Source of the DNA: Cryptomeria japonica | Taxonomy: Eukaryota > Streptophyta > Pinopsida > Cupressales > Cupressaceae | NCBI RefSeq assembly: GCF_030272615.1 | Contig: NC_081405.1 | Span: 157,781,954 to 157,845,953, forward strand | DNA length: 64,000 nt | Reading direction: 5' to 3' | Shown here: positions 12,701-24,483 of the stretch, piece after piece | Position numbering within the stretch: the first letter of the stretch is position 1 | Layout: each line of letters begins with the position of its first letter | The notes under the pieces: model-generated | Seen by the model: the letters and a program-made list of their open reading frames with translations, nothing else | What the model was told of the DNA's origin: nothing | Database searches by the model: none | Translations under genes and position numbers: made by a program

Positions 12701-13439
12701 CACGACAATGAAAATAATATTGTTTTCTCCCAAAATAATGATAACATCATGCTTGAATTGCTCATAATGTCATTGTAATGTCTAGATTACCAACATGATG
12801 ATCACTCACATATCGAGCAACTTTGTAATACATGGTGAATACATCACTTACCCTCCTACAATGCTAAATTTTTTTATTTTGTAATTGGAACCGAGGGTAA
12901 TGATCCTATATTTGCATTGTGTTATCATAAACATCTTGTGTCTACAACCCTAGCTATGGTTCCATGCTCACAATTCCATTAAAAAAATATATAGACATAT
13001 AAAAGAATTGGTTTATAGAGAAGTTCATTAATTTCCCATGCATGTTTATCACTAATTATTTCCCCCATTAATATTTTTTCCATAAAAAATAATTGATATA
13101 TTCTAGCATATTAAGTAACTAAATTCTCTTGTATCCTCCTTTCCCACAACCCTATTCAATAGGTTGATTATAACAAGCGTGTATTCATTAATTAATGCTC
13201 TCTACAATTACTTTGTTAACTATAAATTGCCCCTTTTTGGTACTTTGATCTAGTATTTTTTTATGTTATTGAGGAACAAGTATTTATTTTCTTGGAAGAA
13301 GTGGTCAATAGTGATCGAAACTATATTGTCATAAGATTCCATTACCAATAGCCTAAATGTGATTCTATTAAGAGTCATCTAGTTTGTCTTTTATCACATT
13401 ATCAATTAACTTAATTCCCTTTTATTTTAGTTTAGTAAT
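9710..13439. repeat. Long dispersed repeat, copy A2
   Basis: This copy is collinear with A1 (2691-7955). It lacks the MITE, the hAT-like element and the 0.8-kb duplication of A1. It has its own longer centre at 11410-11690 and an extra segment at about 11990-12530. It is interrupted at 13439/13440 by element C1. A short continuation similar to A1 beyond 7951 (TAATGTTTAAAAA...TAAAATTAGG) reappears at 32286-32318 on the far side of C1. Confidence 0.8.
11990..12530. repeat. A2-specific segment with degenerate short repeats
   Basis: A1 reads straight from CATTTTATC to ATATAAGGAATC near 6120, whereas A2 has about 540 bp in between. The insert contains loose repeats of a unit with TTGGGCAAACTC and GAGAGATGTATG (about 12115, 12165, 12205). 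I cannot define terminal repeats or a clean target duplication, so the type of insertion is unknown. Confidence 0.5.
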
Positions 13440-13482
13440 GGGTATGTGCACAAAGATGATGGTCAGAAAAGTGGATACCACC
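13440..13482 (+). repeat. C1 left terminal inverted repeat
   Basis: It begins GGGTATGTGCACAAAGATGA and continues with TGGTCAGAAAAGTGG. It matches the left end of C2 at 50153 and, in inverse, the right end of C1. Confidence 0.75.
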
Positions 13483-13552
13483 TAAAAAAGACATGAAAAA
13501 CAAGCAGCGCATACGCAGTACTAAAATTTGAAATTACCGTGTATGCACTTAG

Positions 13553-13897
13553 TGTTTGCTGGTACAACTAGTAAATTAAGTATATGAAATAATAATGTAC
13601 ATGACAATGCATACTAGACACGACAAAAAATATATCTTTATTCACACATTCAATTATTACAGAGAAGAGACCAAAGATGGTCGGCCAAGGATTACACTAG
13701 ATCTGACAATACCATCCCCCTTCCTTGACAATACACAACATATTTAAAGGACCCAACAATTGCCGAGAGGTACACAACTGTCAACCAACCAAAACATAAC
13801 CACCTGAGACTGACAACCCACTCAATACAATTAATTAATACCTTGTCGAATAACAAATATTATTAAACATAACAATAGGCAATTTATGCCGACAACA
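13553..13897 (-). repeat. T 3' LTR (345 bp)
   Basis: It starts TGTTTGCTGGTACAACTAG and ends GCCGACAACA on the plus strand. It is about 52 bp longer than the other LTR because of a TTAATACCTTGTCG... segment near 13836-13888. Confidence 0.85.
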
Positions 13898-14024
13898 TCA
13901 TCCCCCCCAAAAGAAAAAGTCGTCTTCCAGACGACAAGCAAACATCAAGTAATATTTGAGAAGAATAATGACAAACAACGACTTTGATTGGACAACCCCA
14001 ACTTGTAGTGTACCTGCCAAATCA

Positions 14025-14145
14025 ACTAGGGGTTTGGGGCAACGACCCCAATAGGGTCAAGGGGTAGCGCCCCTTGCAGGGATCTGGGGGCAGCTTCCCC
14101 AACAGGGTCAAGGGGCAGAGCCCCTTGCGGGGTCAAGGGGTAGCA
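14025..14145. repeat. GC-rich palindromic repeat (GGGGCAGCGCCCC type)
   Basis: GGGGTCAAGGGG and AGCGCCCCTTGC alternate three times. The same kind of motif recurs at about 57085-57160. It lies near the 3' end of T (minus-strand sense). Confidence 0.7.
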
Positions 14146-14359
14146 CATCAATTTTCTACTTTTTTAAGATGTCAGGAACAAGGCCAATGAAGTCAAAATT
14201 TTGATCAAGGTGCATTCTCCTATATGGGAACTGTGTTTTCTGACTTGTTCTTTCGTAAAAACTTGTGCTTCTCTCTTGGTTGTACGATGCATAGGTGTGT
14301 GGCTTGAGACTCCATTAATCCAACTCAAAGTTGATGCCTTCGAGTTTTTGATATATTGC

Positions 14360-15240
14360 TTCCTTGACCGTACGGTATTCCTTCTGTGGTCCGTACGGAT
14401 TCTTCTCAGTTGTCATACGGGCTCCACCTTTGGTTGTCATACCTGTAGCATGGTCGAACGACCTCTCCCTGATTGCGTCCCTGTATTCCTGTACAATGCC
14501 TCATGTACAATGTTTGTACGGCTTCCATGTATGTTGTACGATGCCTCCTGTGTCATATCCATCGTATGGTTTCATCGTACACCGTACCCTTTTCTCTATG
14601 TAGTTTATGTTGTACATCGTACAGGTTGAATGAATGGACTACTCCGTACGAAATGGTTGGATGAGCTACGTCATACGGGTTGATTGAACTGGCTATGCCG
14701 TACGGGTGAGCTATGCCATATGGGTTGATTGAACTAGGTATGTCATACGGGTTGATTGAACTAGGTACACCGTATGGGTGAGCTACGCCATACGGAATGG
14801 TGCTATACCATACGTCGTATGGACTCCTCGCCTTGTCGTACGGAATGGTGCTTTGCGCTTGTGTGTCGATCGTACTTGTTGACCGTATAATGTACGGTAT
14901 TTCTGCTTCTTCACCTGCACCGTATGGATTTGACTTCTCATGTGGCTAGATGGGGATGTTCCTTCCCTCTCTCGATTTTGTCCTGCTGTCAAGTCTGCTT
15001 CCCTGGCTCTCCCTTGATCGCACAAATCTCCAACACTTGGCTTCTCTAGTTTGTACGGTGTAGCTGGGGCTCTTAGCTTCGTGTGGTAACCTCATCACAT
15101 CGACACAACCTGGACCCTTAGGAGCCAACTTGATCTTGTCTGCTCTGAACCGTACGACTGAATTGCTTTTAGCTGATGTGAACTGTTTACCGTATAGTAT
15201 TAACTTCTTCGGGGCATCTCCACCAGGCTCTACAACATCC
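14360..15240. repeat. Region dense in GTACGG/CATACGG motifs
   Basis: More than twenty copies of CGTACGG, CATACGG or their complements occur here, a few inside a degenerate unit with GGGTTGATTGAACT (about 14676-14765). In T's minus-strand sense this is the untranslated region before the 3' LTR, where Tat-like gypsy elements often hold tandem repeats. Open frames across it show only the repeat-derived peptides. Confidence 0.65.
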
Positions 15241-15341
15241 AATTTCAGATCCTCGCCCTATGAATCTTCTTCGAACACCTTAGATACTTCCCCATTCCCC
15301 CTCGACAACCTCTGTTCATATGGTACAGACTCACTTGGTAA

Positions 15342-15878
15342 CTATTTGTACAACCCAGACACACCAACATCGGATGTGCATAGATGAATATCGTATGACA
15401 GACTTTGTACTTCCTCAATTTGGCCAATTTGTAGCATGTTACAGTCGCGGTGGGAAACTTCATGATCCTGCATCTGCCAGTGGAATAATTCATTAAGAGA
15501 ACTCGTCTCATCTTTAGAGCAATCTTCTAGTTTGAGCACCCCTTCATCGTTGGGTTTCATGCCTTTCCTTCCTCTGTCCATAGCTAACTCTCCACCCTCA
15601 GACTCAAAGTCCGAGGGTGCCAGTTTTTCACTCACCGTCTAGTTCCTCAGTTCAATGACATGCTTCCTCTTGTCACTCTCGATTGAGAGTGTGTTTCGCT
15701 TCCAGTTATGATTTGCCTTGGCAGTAGCCAACCATCCCCTCCCAAGGAGTGCATTGTATGCCTTCTTTTGTAACTGGAAAACTACAAAGTCCAAGAAAAA
15801 TTGTTGTGGTCCAATCATTACTTTTTGTGCCATCAATGTTCCCAATGGTTGGATGTTGTGCTGGTCAGTACCTACCAA
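15342..15878 (-). pseudogene. T protease-like fragment and downstream linker
   Basis: The segment 15639-15878 encodes a peptide ending with YNALLGRGWLATAKANHNWK, which matches the C-terminal block of gypsy retropepsins (Y..LLGR.WL). The catalytic Asp block would lie upstream, in the region disturbed by a 136-bp tandem duplication, and I do not see it. After a stop, an acidic Ser/Glu-rich frame continues to 15342. It lies in a different frame from gag, so a frameshift or duplication separates them. No polymerase follows. Confidence 0.6.
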
Positions 15879-16013
15879 GTGGAAGGTTGGCAGCTAATGC
15901 TTCGGCTTCCCCAGACATTTCCATGTGTCTTCTGGAAGTACATTTACTCCCAAGCCTCCATAGACAATGGTGTTTGTCAACTTCTTCCCCATTATTTCCA
16001 TCTCGACAGCCGT

Positions 16014-16266
16014 CGGCTTCCTCCCGATGCTCACCGTCAACATTGGATCACTGGACTCATTCCCTTTGGCTGATGTGAACCATTTACCGTATAGTATTAA
16101 CTTCTTCAGGGCATCTCCACCAGTATGATTTCCTGAGGAAGTCGATCACCGGCTTCCTCCCGATGCTCACCGTCAACAACATTGGATCACTGGACTCATT
16201 CCCTTCGGTTGATGTGAACCGTTTATTGTATAGTATTAACTTCTTCAGGGCATCTCCACCAGTATT
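16014..16266. repeat. Tandem duplication within T, 136-bp period
   Basis: CGGCTTCCTCCCGATGCTCA starts at 16014 and again at 16150. Both units run on into a TTCTTCAGGGCATCTCCACC block (about 16099-16121 and 16233-16262). A third, separate copy of that block is at 15205-15235. The duplication probably broke the protease frame. Confidence 0.8.
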
Positions 16267-16299
16267 AAAGTGTCCCCATTCACTATATTGTCGACACTG

Positions 16300-17601
16300 T
16301 ATGATAGAACGTCCTTTGGAGTCGTACTGTATTTGGTTTCATCCTTGTTGACTTCCATAACCACTTGGCGATACATTCTATGATTTTGATGGGCTGGACT
16401 CTCCCTGTGTGAAGAGTACTTATGTACTTCTCATCTTCAAATTGTACGGGCACTCATTGATTGAATGCCCCAGCACTTGGCAAATTTCACAAAACATATT
16501 TCTAGGATAATTACCTTTCGTGTGCCCCTCCCTTTTGCACTCAATACACCATAGTTCATTACCTTCATTGTTGGTTCCTTTCTCAGCCTTCAATTCTTTC
16601 ATCATTCTCAACATATCCCATTGAAGGGCTCATACGGTTTTGGATTCTTCATCACTGCTACCTTTGGTGTTCTCATCATCATTGGTCTTCCTCTTCTCTC
16701 TGGAGGAGGTTTTATTTTCACTCTTGATGTCCATCGCTCAATTGTACGCATCGGCGTATGAGGATAGAGGCACTACTTTCATCTTCTTGCACAGTGAAGG
16801 CATCAATCCCTCCGTGAACCACCTCATCTTCAACCCGTCAGTTGGCTGGTTTTCCATCTTGTTCAACAGTTCTTTGAGCCTACGGTTGTAAGTGCATACA
16901 CCCTCATTTTTCCCTTGCTTAGTATTATAGATTTCAGCCACGATCTCATTATCATCCCTTAAGAGTTTGAATTCCTCCTAGAATGCCTTCTTTAGATCAC
17001 TCCATCTCGTCTTGTGCTAGGCGTCAAGGTCTATGTACCAGTCAATGGCGATCCCCCGATGGGTGGCTGGAAATGCCTTCAGCCAGTAGTCCCTATCATC
17101 TTGGCCATTTGCCTCCCAAATGGTTATGCATGTTTTGGAATGCCGTACCGGGTCCTCCGACCCATCTCTTGTGAACTTTTGCAGTTTATGCTTCTCCTGG
17201 GTGTTCAACATTATTTTCACTCAGAAGGTACGTGTGTATTCGCCTTGTGTGCGGGACTTGGGTGGACTATTTTGACCACTACGTTTTGGTGCTTTCCCTA
17301 GACTCTTGGCCATGTAGGCATCCTCTACACATCCACCTTCAACATCCCCAACACTTCGAGTACTTCCAGGTGTGTCGGACCTGAGTGAACTGTTCCAACT
17401 GCTACATTCTAGTGTTTTCCTTGCACTTTCAGACACATGTGCATCCTCTACACGTCCACCTCCAACGTCCCAACACTCTGAGTACTTCCAGGCTTCGACT
17501 CGTCTCTGTGCTCCCTCTGGTTGAGGGTCAGAAGATCACCTAATTGCTTGGTTTTGACCACCCTGTGGCCTCTTCTCACCTTTGATGGGATCTACGGTCA
17601 T
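16300..17601 (-). pseudogene. T gag pseudogene
   Basis: Translation can start at the ATG at 17601 (MTVDPIKG), about 33 bp after the primer-binding site. One frame then runs through about 430 codons, broken only by several nonsense codons. The middle resembles retroviral-type gag (capsid) with YWLKAFPATHRGIAIDWYID. The end has two zinc knuckles near 16440-16530: the first (CIECKREGHTKGN) has lost its last Cys, while the second (CEICQVLGHSINEC) keeps the CX2CX4HX4C pattern. Gag packages the RNA in cytoplasmic particles. The retained frame suggests the protein was under selection until recently. Confidence 0.75.
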
Positions 17602-17633
17602 GAATCACTCAAGGTTGACTCGATTTCTTTTAA

Positions 17634-17646
17634 GGCAACGGCGCCA
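17634..17646 (-). other. T primer-binding site, tRNA-Asp type
   Basis: On the minus strand TGGCGCCGTTGCC lies 3 nt inside the 5' LTR. This is the usual plant gypsy primer site complementary to the 3' end of tRNA-Asp. The match covers the first 13 bases. Confidence 0.75.
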
Positions 17647-17649
17647 AAA

Positions 17650-17942
17650 TGTTTGCTGGTACAATTGGTAAATTAAATATAGGAAATAATAATGTACATG
17701 ACAATGCATACCAGACATGGCAGAAAATATATCTTTATTCGCACATTCAATTATTACAGAGAAGAGACCAAAGATGGTTGGCCAAGGATTACACTAGATC
17801 TGACAATACCATCCCCCTTCCTTGACAATACACAACATATTTAAAGGACCTAACGGTTGCCGAGAGGTACACAACTATCAACCAACTCACACATAACCAC
17901 TTGAGACTAACAGCCCACTCAATACAATTAATGCCAACAACA
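17650..17942 (-). repeat. T 5' LTR (293 bp)
   Basis: It starts TGTTTGCTGGTACAATTGG and ends GCCAACAACA on the plus strand. It matches the 13553 LTR through ATATATCTTTATTC and GATCTGACAATACCATCCCC. Confidence 0.85.
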
Positions 17943-18193
17943 TCTAGGTCTATTGTTCCTGAGCCTAAAGAAAGATACCACGTACGTGTTGTTTTTAGGA
18001 AAGTGAGCACATATGTGTTATTTTATGAAAGTGAACGCGTACGCACTCATAAGCCATAAAAACTTGCGTATGCGGTACCTGCCAATTTTTTTTTTAAAGG
18101 ACTGGGTCTTATTTGCCCCATGATCATGGCGTTTTTTCCTCTTTTTTCTCTATGAAACCATGAACGGGCTGCCACATTTCTCCACTAAATGCT
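17943..18193 (+). promoter_or_regulatory. C1 subterminal repeats and 5' region of its gene
   Basis: Four related motifs lie here: ACGTACGTGTTGTTTTTAGG (17980), CACATATGTGTTATTTTATG (18008), CGCGTACGCACTC (18036) and TGCGTATGCGG (18065). Two weaker ones (GCGCATACGC, GTGTATGCAC) precede T at 13507-13547. Similar motifs are found near the right end of C1. Clusters of short repeats at both ends often bind the transposase of large TIR elements. That role, and any promoter role, is inference. Confidence 0.5.
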
Positions 18194-19877
18194 ATGGATC
18201 AAGGTTAGTTTTTCTTAATTTTTGTCTTTCTTTCTCGTTTATTCAATTTGTTTTACATTCTGAATTTAATTTAATTTATTTTGATTAGGTTTTTTTATTT
18301 TTTGTTTCAAAAACTAGATTCTGATAATCCACAACAACAACAACAAAATGCACCTCCTAAAAACCCCGAACAAAACCCACAAGATACACCTCCAGTTCCT
18401 CCTTTTGACCGTACACTTGAAACACATGAGCAATTGATTAATTAGTTAGGGAAAAACACGTCTAAAATAAATAGACTGATTAATAAATTGAAAACATCTG
18501 AGCTTGAGCATCATAAATCCCTCGTCACTAGCTTAGAAACATTAGCTAGTGGTACCACAGCCATTTTCACACAAATTACAAAATTGGGAAACTTTAGGGA
18601 TATGTGTTGTCAATACTATGCTGGTGGGTTATCATACGAGGGAGTGAAAAAAAAAAATATTAGTAAACAATAAATATGTGCCCTTTTTGTTGATCCTAAA
18701 ACTAGCTAGTCATTACCTCTTAATGCAAGAGGTTTCCCATACATTGGTATACCAATGTGCAAATGAAGAATTTTTTTTTGGCAGAGGTGGTGGATGGTCT
18801 TTGATGATCCACCTTATCATAATTATGAGGTGTCATTATATTTTTTGAGAAAAGTATACTGTGAGTTTGTCCTCAATGTGCGGCCAAACTATTTTGACAT
18901 GAGAGAGTTCCATGGTAGAGGTGGCGGCTTTGCCCAAGGTAGACCTGGATCCCGTAGGCGATTAGCCCCCGAGAGTCGCCGCCCCCTAGCACCCAAACCC
19001 AAGGTGCATCAGGCTATCCCAGTAGAGCTAAAAGAGTCAATGGAGCTACATACTCTTGAGGCAGCCACAACATTGACTTGTGCCATCATCCAGCATGGGA
19101 CACGGTTAGCACACCCTCTTATATTGGATGATGAGCCATTAGTTGCTCCAAGTGGTGATAGAGAGCCCATTCAGCATGTGTGTGTTAGTTGCTCGGGGAT
19201 ATGCTCAGAGCGGATGATGCAGCCATTGCAGATGGATCCACATCTCATTCATACATGATTTGCAGGAGTAGATGTCAGACCCACACGGCTGAGGATGTGG
19301 CGTTGATAAAGGAGTTGATGGACATGTTGTTTGGCCATCAACCACAGACACAGGTGTGTTGATTTGAATTCATAGTATTTTGTTTATCAATCACTTTAAA
19401 TTTGTAATTACATAAATGAATTTTCATTTATACGCCGATTTAAATTGATACAAATGATATGCATTTAAGGATGCAGCAGTGGTATCCCATACTCCTCCCA
19501 CAGTTACTATAGCTACAACTCCGATACCCGAGGTATAAATTTTGTAAAATATCAAAATAGAATAGTACACTTTGAATGCAAAAATATTACAAGATATACT
19601 AAGTATCTTTAATGCTTGGTCCAATTTTTGGTTTGCAAGTGTTGACAGGGGACCAAATGTCCCAGATTGATGACATCACACTCTCAGCGATCGATTTTGG
19701 CCTACAAGGCTATATGGTATCATATTTTGTACACCCTTTTTTATGTATTGTTTTGATGGAATATGCAAGTCATTTAATTTTAGATTTTTAAAATTATGTT
19801 TAATATAATTATTTGTACTAATATCTCATGTTAATTTTGTTTTTTTAGGGTACCCCCTCCGCGTCTAGGCCTCGTCT

Positions 19878-21445
19878 TGATGGAGAGGTTACTCAAAGAG
19901 AGATAATTCCTTGTTTAAGGGTAGTCAGATGTTATCCTAGTGGGCTTCTTTCATTATTAATATTGTATCTAATCAACTTAGACATGTAAGCTCTCTAGGA
20001 GTGCTCCCAATCCAGATGTGCTCATTGGTTGCTCAAGCATGGTTGAGATTCATAAGGGTAAATCCAACCTTACACTCTAAAACTCCTAACAAATGCTTGC
20101 AGAGATTGTAGTAGGTGTTTGAGATTTTTTCAAGGGAAATCGATCAGTTTTGAGTGAGGGTTTTATTCTTTTCACCATCGCTCCTTCCTTTTCCTATTAT
20201 CTAGGCCTAGTAGCCCTAGAGCCCCAATTAGCCCTACCTAGCTGGTTTTTGTGGATTTTCTCCCAATTTCTCCACAGACCCACACAAACTCTTTGCTGAT
20301 CTGGATACCCTTTTGGAAGTACTTTCTAGTTTATAAATTTAGGAACCTCAGTCTGACCGTAGAGGTACGAAACCCAAGAAATGATTGTTTTAGGTGGTTT
20401 TAGGCTTGTTTTGGTCTTTTTCCAAGGGTTAGGTAACTTCCTTGATCTACCACACCTCCAAATTCATACATTTTCTCTGCCCCACATCACTTGTTCATCC
20501 CAAACACTCTACAACTCCAACCCTGCTCTTCTTGCAAACACTTGCATTTTCTCACTCATTTCCTAACCGGGCTATGACTGAGCTCGCCTAGGAAATGATG
20601 CTCATTGGCCTTTCAATGACCTCCAAAGGAAAATAAAAGCTATATACATTGTAAAAAGGTTCCATGGGTCAAGTCCCAAGAGCTATTGAGAAGAAATCAA
20701 AGGACTTCAAGTTGGAACCATGTTTGAGTCTCTCAAACCCTTACTCAGACCAAGAGATTGCAAAATTCAAAACTCAATTCAAACCTACAAATAAACTAAT
20801 CAAATTTCTTCCTTAGCACTACAAGAACTTGTACAAAACCACAAACAAAGTACAACAATGCAATCAATCCATTAGGTACAGATTGTTGCTCTAATTTTTG
20901 AAAAATGCAATGTAAAACGTCAAAGATGGTCACAAATTGTATTCCAATCAACTCCAGGTGTTCAACAACCCCATTACATTCATTCTCAGGGATTTTATAT
21001 TCCATTTTTGTCCTAACTAACTCTCCATTGGTTTCCTAACCAACCTTTTTCTTAAAAATGCAAAGAGTTGCTCAACGTTGCAAAAAGTTGTCAAGCAACT
21101 TTGACAACTTTGACCAAAAAGTGTATTTTTTGCCTTACATGCTTTGTTTTCTCCTCCAAACCATCTAGGATGACTAAAAATCATTACATTATCATTTCAC
21201 AATGCCAAATAAGGCTATTCAAGGCATTTTCCATCAAAATGCAAGATTTTGCTAGTTTAGGCTTACAAGGACTTACAAGCCAAAATTGAGCAAATGCATT
21301 GCCCTAAGGACATTCAACCTACCAAAGCAAAAAAATAACATATTAATACCTAAGAGAAGACTCTTATTCACCACTCCAAACCATCCTATGAACAAACCCA
21401 CCAAAATGAACAAAACTGGAATCAAAACCAGGTGCTCCTGCACCA
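19878..21445 (-). repeat. G 3' LTR (1568 bp)
   Basis: On the plus strand it runs from TGATGGAGAGGTTACTC to GGTGCTCCTGCACCA. It matches 26126-27759 throughout, including GGATACCCTTTTGGAAGT and ACAAGGACTTACAAGCC. A polypurine tract (minus strand CTTTGGGGGAGTA) lies just inside it at 21446-21460. Confidence 0.9.
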
Positions 21446-21466
21446 TACTCCCCCAAAGAAAAGAAG

Positions 21467-24400
21467 TCAAGTGACTCCTTGAGGAAACAAAGAAAATGGA
21501 ACTCCATGCTTAGAGAAGTTTGCCTCAAGTATCCAAGTAGCCTCTGATTCTAGAAGGTTCTTCCACTTGACCAAGTGCTCCATGTAGGTGGTATGCCTTG
21601 TTTTCTTCAAAATTCTAGAATCTAACACCTTCTCGGCTTGGGGAATGGGTGCAGTTGGTAAGGGCAGGTCTGAAAGTGCTTCAAAAACATCTAAAACTCT
21701 ACTATCTTCTACTGATGCTGCACCAAATCTGCCACATTAAAAATGGCCGACAAAGCCATATCATCGGGTAAGTCTACCTTGTATGCATTGTTGCCATACT
21801 TGGCTAAAAATTTGCAAGGACCTATCCTCCTCATCTGAAACTTGCTAGGGACACCTTTCTAAAGTCTTTCCTTGTTCAAATGAACCATCACCATGTCACC
21901 AACAACAGATTGGATATCTTTCCTTTTCTCATCCACTTTGTCTTTGATCTTTTGAGTAGTGTCCAATAGGGCTGTCCTAACTTGCTCATGAACCTGTTGC
22001 ATTGATTGAGCCATGTCTAAGGCATGTCCACTCTGGTGTCCCATCTTTCCCACATCTTTGAGCTCCAAAACTCCTCTAGGATGAATGCCATGCACCACCT
22101 CAAAAGGACTTTTACCGGTGGACCTATTCACACTATCATTGTAGGTAAACTCAGCTTGATGGATGATCTGATCCCAAGCTTGCCCATACTATTTTGTTAG
22201 GCATCTAAGTATATTCCCAAATGTTCTATTTACCACCTTAGTTTGACCATCATTTTGGGGATGATAGGTTGAACTGAAAGACAAATTAGTACCTAATCTT
22301 TGCCACAAAGTCTTCCAAAAATGACCAATAAACTTTGCATCCCTATCTGACACAATGCTGATAGGTAAACCATGAATTCTAATAACCTCTTTGAAAAACA
22401 AGTGAGCAATGTGGCTGGCATCATGAGTGACCTTGCATGGATAAAAATGAGCCATCTTACTAAACCTATCTACCACAACATAGATGTTATCAAAGCCTGA
22501 TTTGATTTTTAATAAACCAACCACAAAGTCCATAATTACACACTCCCATGGCCAGTTGGGAATAGGTAAAGGATGATGAAGAACAACATTGGAAGATGTA
22601 CCCTTATCTCTTTGGAAAACCACACATTGCTCCACATATCTTCTGATATCTCTTTGCATTTTAAGCCAAAAGTAGAACCTTTGGACAAGTTCCAAAGTCT
22701 TGTTCAAACCAAAATGTCCACTCAAGAATCCATTATGCTTCTCTTGCATCAAATTTTCCCTCATAGACCCTTTAGGCACACATAGCTATCCTCCCTTGAA
22801 TAAAAGGCCATCTTGCAAGGTGTAATCTACATATTTACTGTGAAAATGGTTTCCAGACTCTTGGCAAACCTTGTAGGTAGCGACAAAATCTTCATCTTCT
22901 TCATACAAACTCTTGAAGCTATCCACTCCAATGCTTTTTAGTTACACTTATTGCACTATTAGTAACCTCCTACTCAATGCATCAGCTACCTTATTACATT
23001 GTCCTTTCTTGTGCTTGATGGTAAAGGTATATGACTACAAATATTCTACCCATTTAATATGCCTATGGCTTAACTTTTCTTGAGAAATAAGAAAACTAGG
23101 ATCTTGGTTATCAATGTAAACCATAAATTCCTTAGGTAGCAAATAATGCCTCCATTTCCTAAGTGATTGGACAAGTGCATACAATTCCAAATCATGGGAG
23201 GAATACATTTTCTTTGCATCATTGATTTTCTCACCGAAGAAGGCAACTGGTCTATTGTCTTGACTCAAAACTGCTCCAACCGCTATGTTGCTTGCATCAC
23301 ATTCAATTGTGAAGAGTTTTTCAAAGCTCGGTAGGATAAGTACCGGTTGAGTAGCCACCTTTGTCTTCAAGAGATCAAAACCTCTTTGTGCTTCCTTGGT
23401 CCATAAAAACTTGGTTATCACACCTCCCTTGATTGTCTCAAGCATGGGTGCACATATCTCACTAAACCCTTTGATCAACTTTCTATAAAACTAAGCCAAG
23501 CCATGGAAACTTCTCACTTCAATTGTTGTCCTAGGTATGGGCCAACTGATTATGGCTTCCACCTTAGAGGAATCCATCTTCAAATCACCTCTTGAAACAA
23601 CAGACCCAAGATACACAAATTCTTGTTTCATAAACTCACATTTCTCCAAATTGATGGTTAGTTGTTCATCACATAGTTTACCCAAGACAATTTATATATG
23701 CTTAAGATGCTCATCTTTAAACTTGATAAAAATTAAGATGTCATCTAAATAAACAACAACAAATTTACCAATGTAGTCCTTAAGTACTTTATTCATGAGT
23801 CTCATGAATGTGCTAGTGGGTTTTGTGAGTCCAAATGGCAAAACAAGTCATTCATAGAGTCCTTCTGTAGTCTTCAATGTTGTCTTCCATTCATTACTCT
23901 CCTTTATTCTGATTTGGTGGTAACCACTCTTTAGATCTATCTTGGTGAAGTATTCAGCACCTCCCAAACAATTCATCAAGTCTTCAATTCTTGGGATGGG
24001 AAATCTATACCTGATAGTAATCTGGTTTATGGCTCTAGAGTCAATACAAAGTCTCCAAGTACCTCCCTTCTTTGGAGCCAAAATGGTGGGTATTGCACAT
24101 GGGCTGATGCTCTTCCTGATTAGACCATTATCTAGGAGTTCTTGTATTTGCTTGGCTATCTCCTTGTTTTGACCCAATGTCATCTTATAAGCTGCCTTAT
24201 CAGGCAAAGAAGCTTCAGATATAAAGTCAATTTGATGACTTATGGCACATTGAGGAGGCAATGCAGCTGGTGTTCCATCACTAATGATGTCCTCAAAATG
24301 ATCTAGAACCTATTGCACTTCTTTAGGAATGCTCACCTTCTTATCCTTGTTGTCCTCTTTTGGCTTCACAACAATGGCAAACCCCATTCCTTCTCCCTCC

Positions 24401-24483
24401 TTGAGTGTGTTGATAAGCTCTTTCTCACCAACCAACAACACATTAGGACCTTTGGATCCACCCTCTATTTGGTCTCCTATGGA
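21467..24483 (-). pseudogene. G reverse transcriptase, RNase H, integrase and chromodomain
   Basis: The RT (24261-23490) has the DLKSGYHQIRI block and YLDDILIF near 23740-23720. RNase H starts at about 23320 (IECDASNIAVGAVLSQ). Integrase (22779-22189) has the zinc-binding His pair, but the second Cys of its CXXC is Phe (CVVFQ). Its core keeps MDFVVG and IVSDRDAKF, but the usual catalytic Glu is Lys in DGQTKVVNRTF. A chromodomain at 21620-21470 (HLVKWKNLLESEATWILEAN) ends the frame with a stop at 21467-21469. Chromodomains target insertion to heterochromatin. Several nonsense codons make it non-functional. Confidence 0.9.

Larger units (their letters stand above)
13553..17942 (-). mobile_element. 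T: non-autonomous Ty3/gypsy-type element with gag and protease only
   Basis: Two related LTRs (13553-13897, 17650-17942) bracket about 3.75 kb. On the minus strand the primer-binding site follows the 5' LTR, a polypurine tract precedes the 3' LTR, and a gag frame and protease-like fragment lie between. There is no reverse transcriptase or integrase, as in plant gag-only terminal-repeat retrotransposons. The element sits in the subterminal region of C1. Flanks CTTAG (13548-13552) and TCTAG (17943-17947) are at best a decayed duplication. Confidence 0.85.

Noticed and set aside
9242-13439. A2 as the body of the Copia element
   Set aside because: A2 is also present as A1 without any Copia sequence, and has no Copia domains.
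14201-14629. 142-residue plus-strand frame in element T
   Set aside because: It lies antisense in the GTACGG-rich untranslated region, with repeat-derived composition.
13548-17947. A clean 5-bp target duplication for T
   Set aside because: CTTAG against TCTAG match at only three positions, so I do not claim it.
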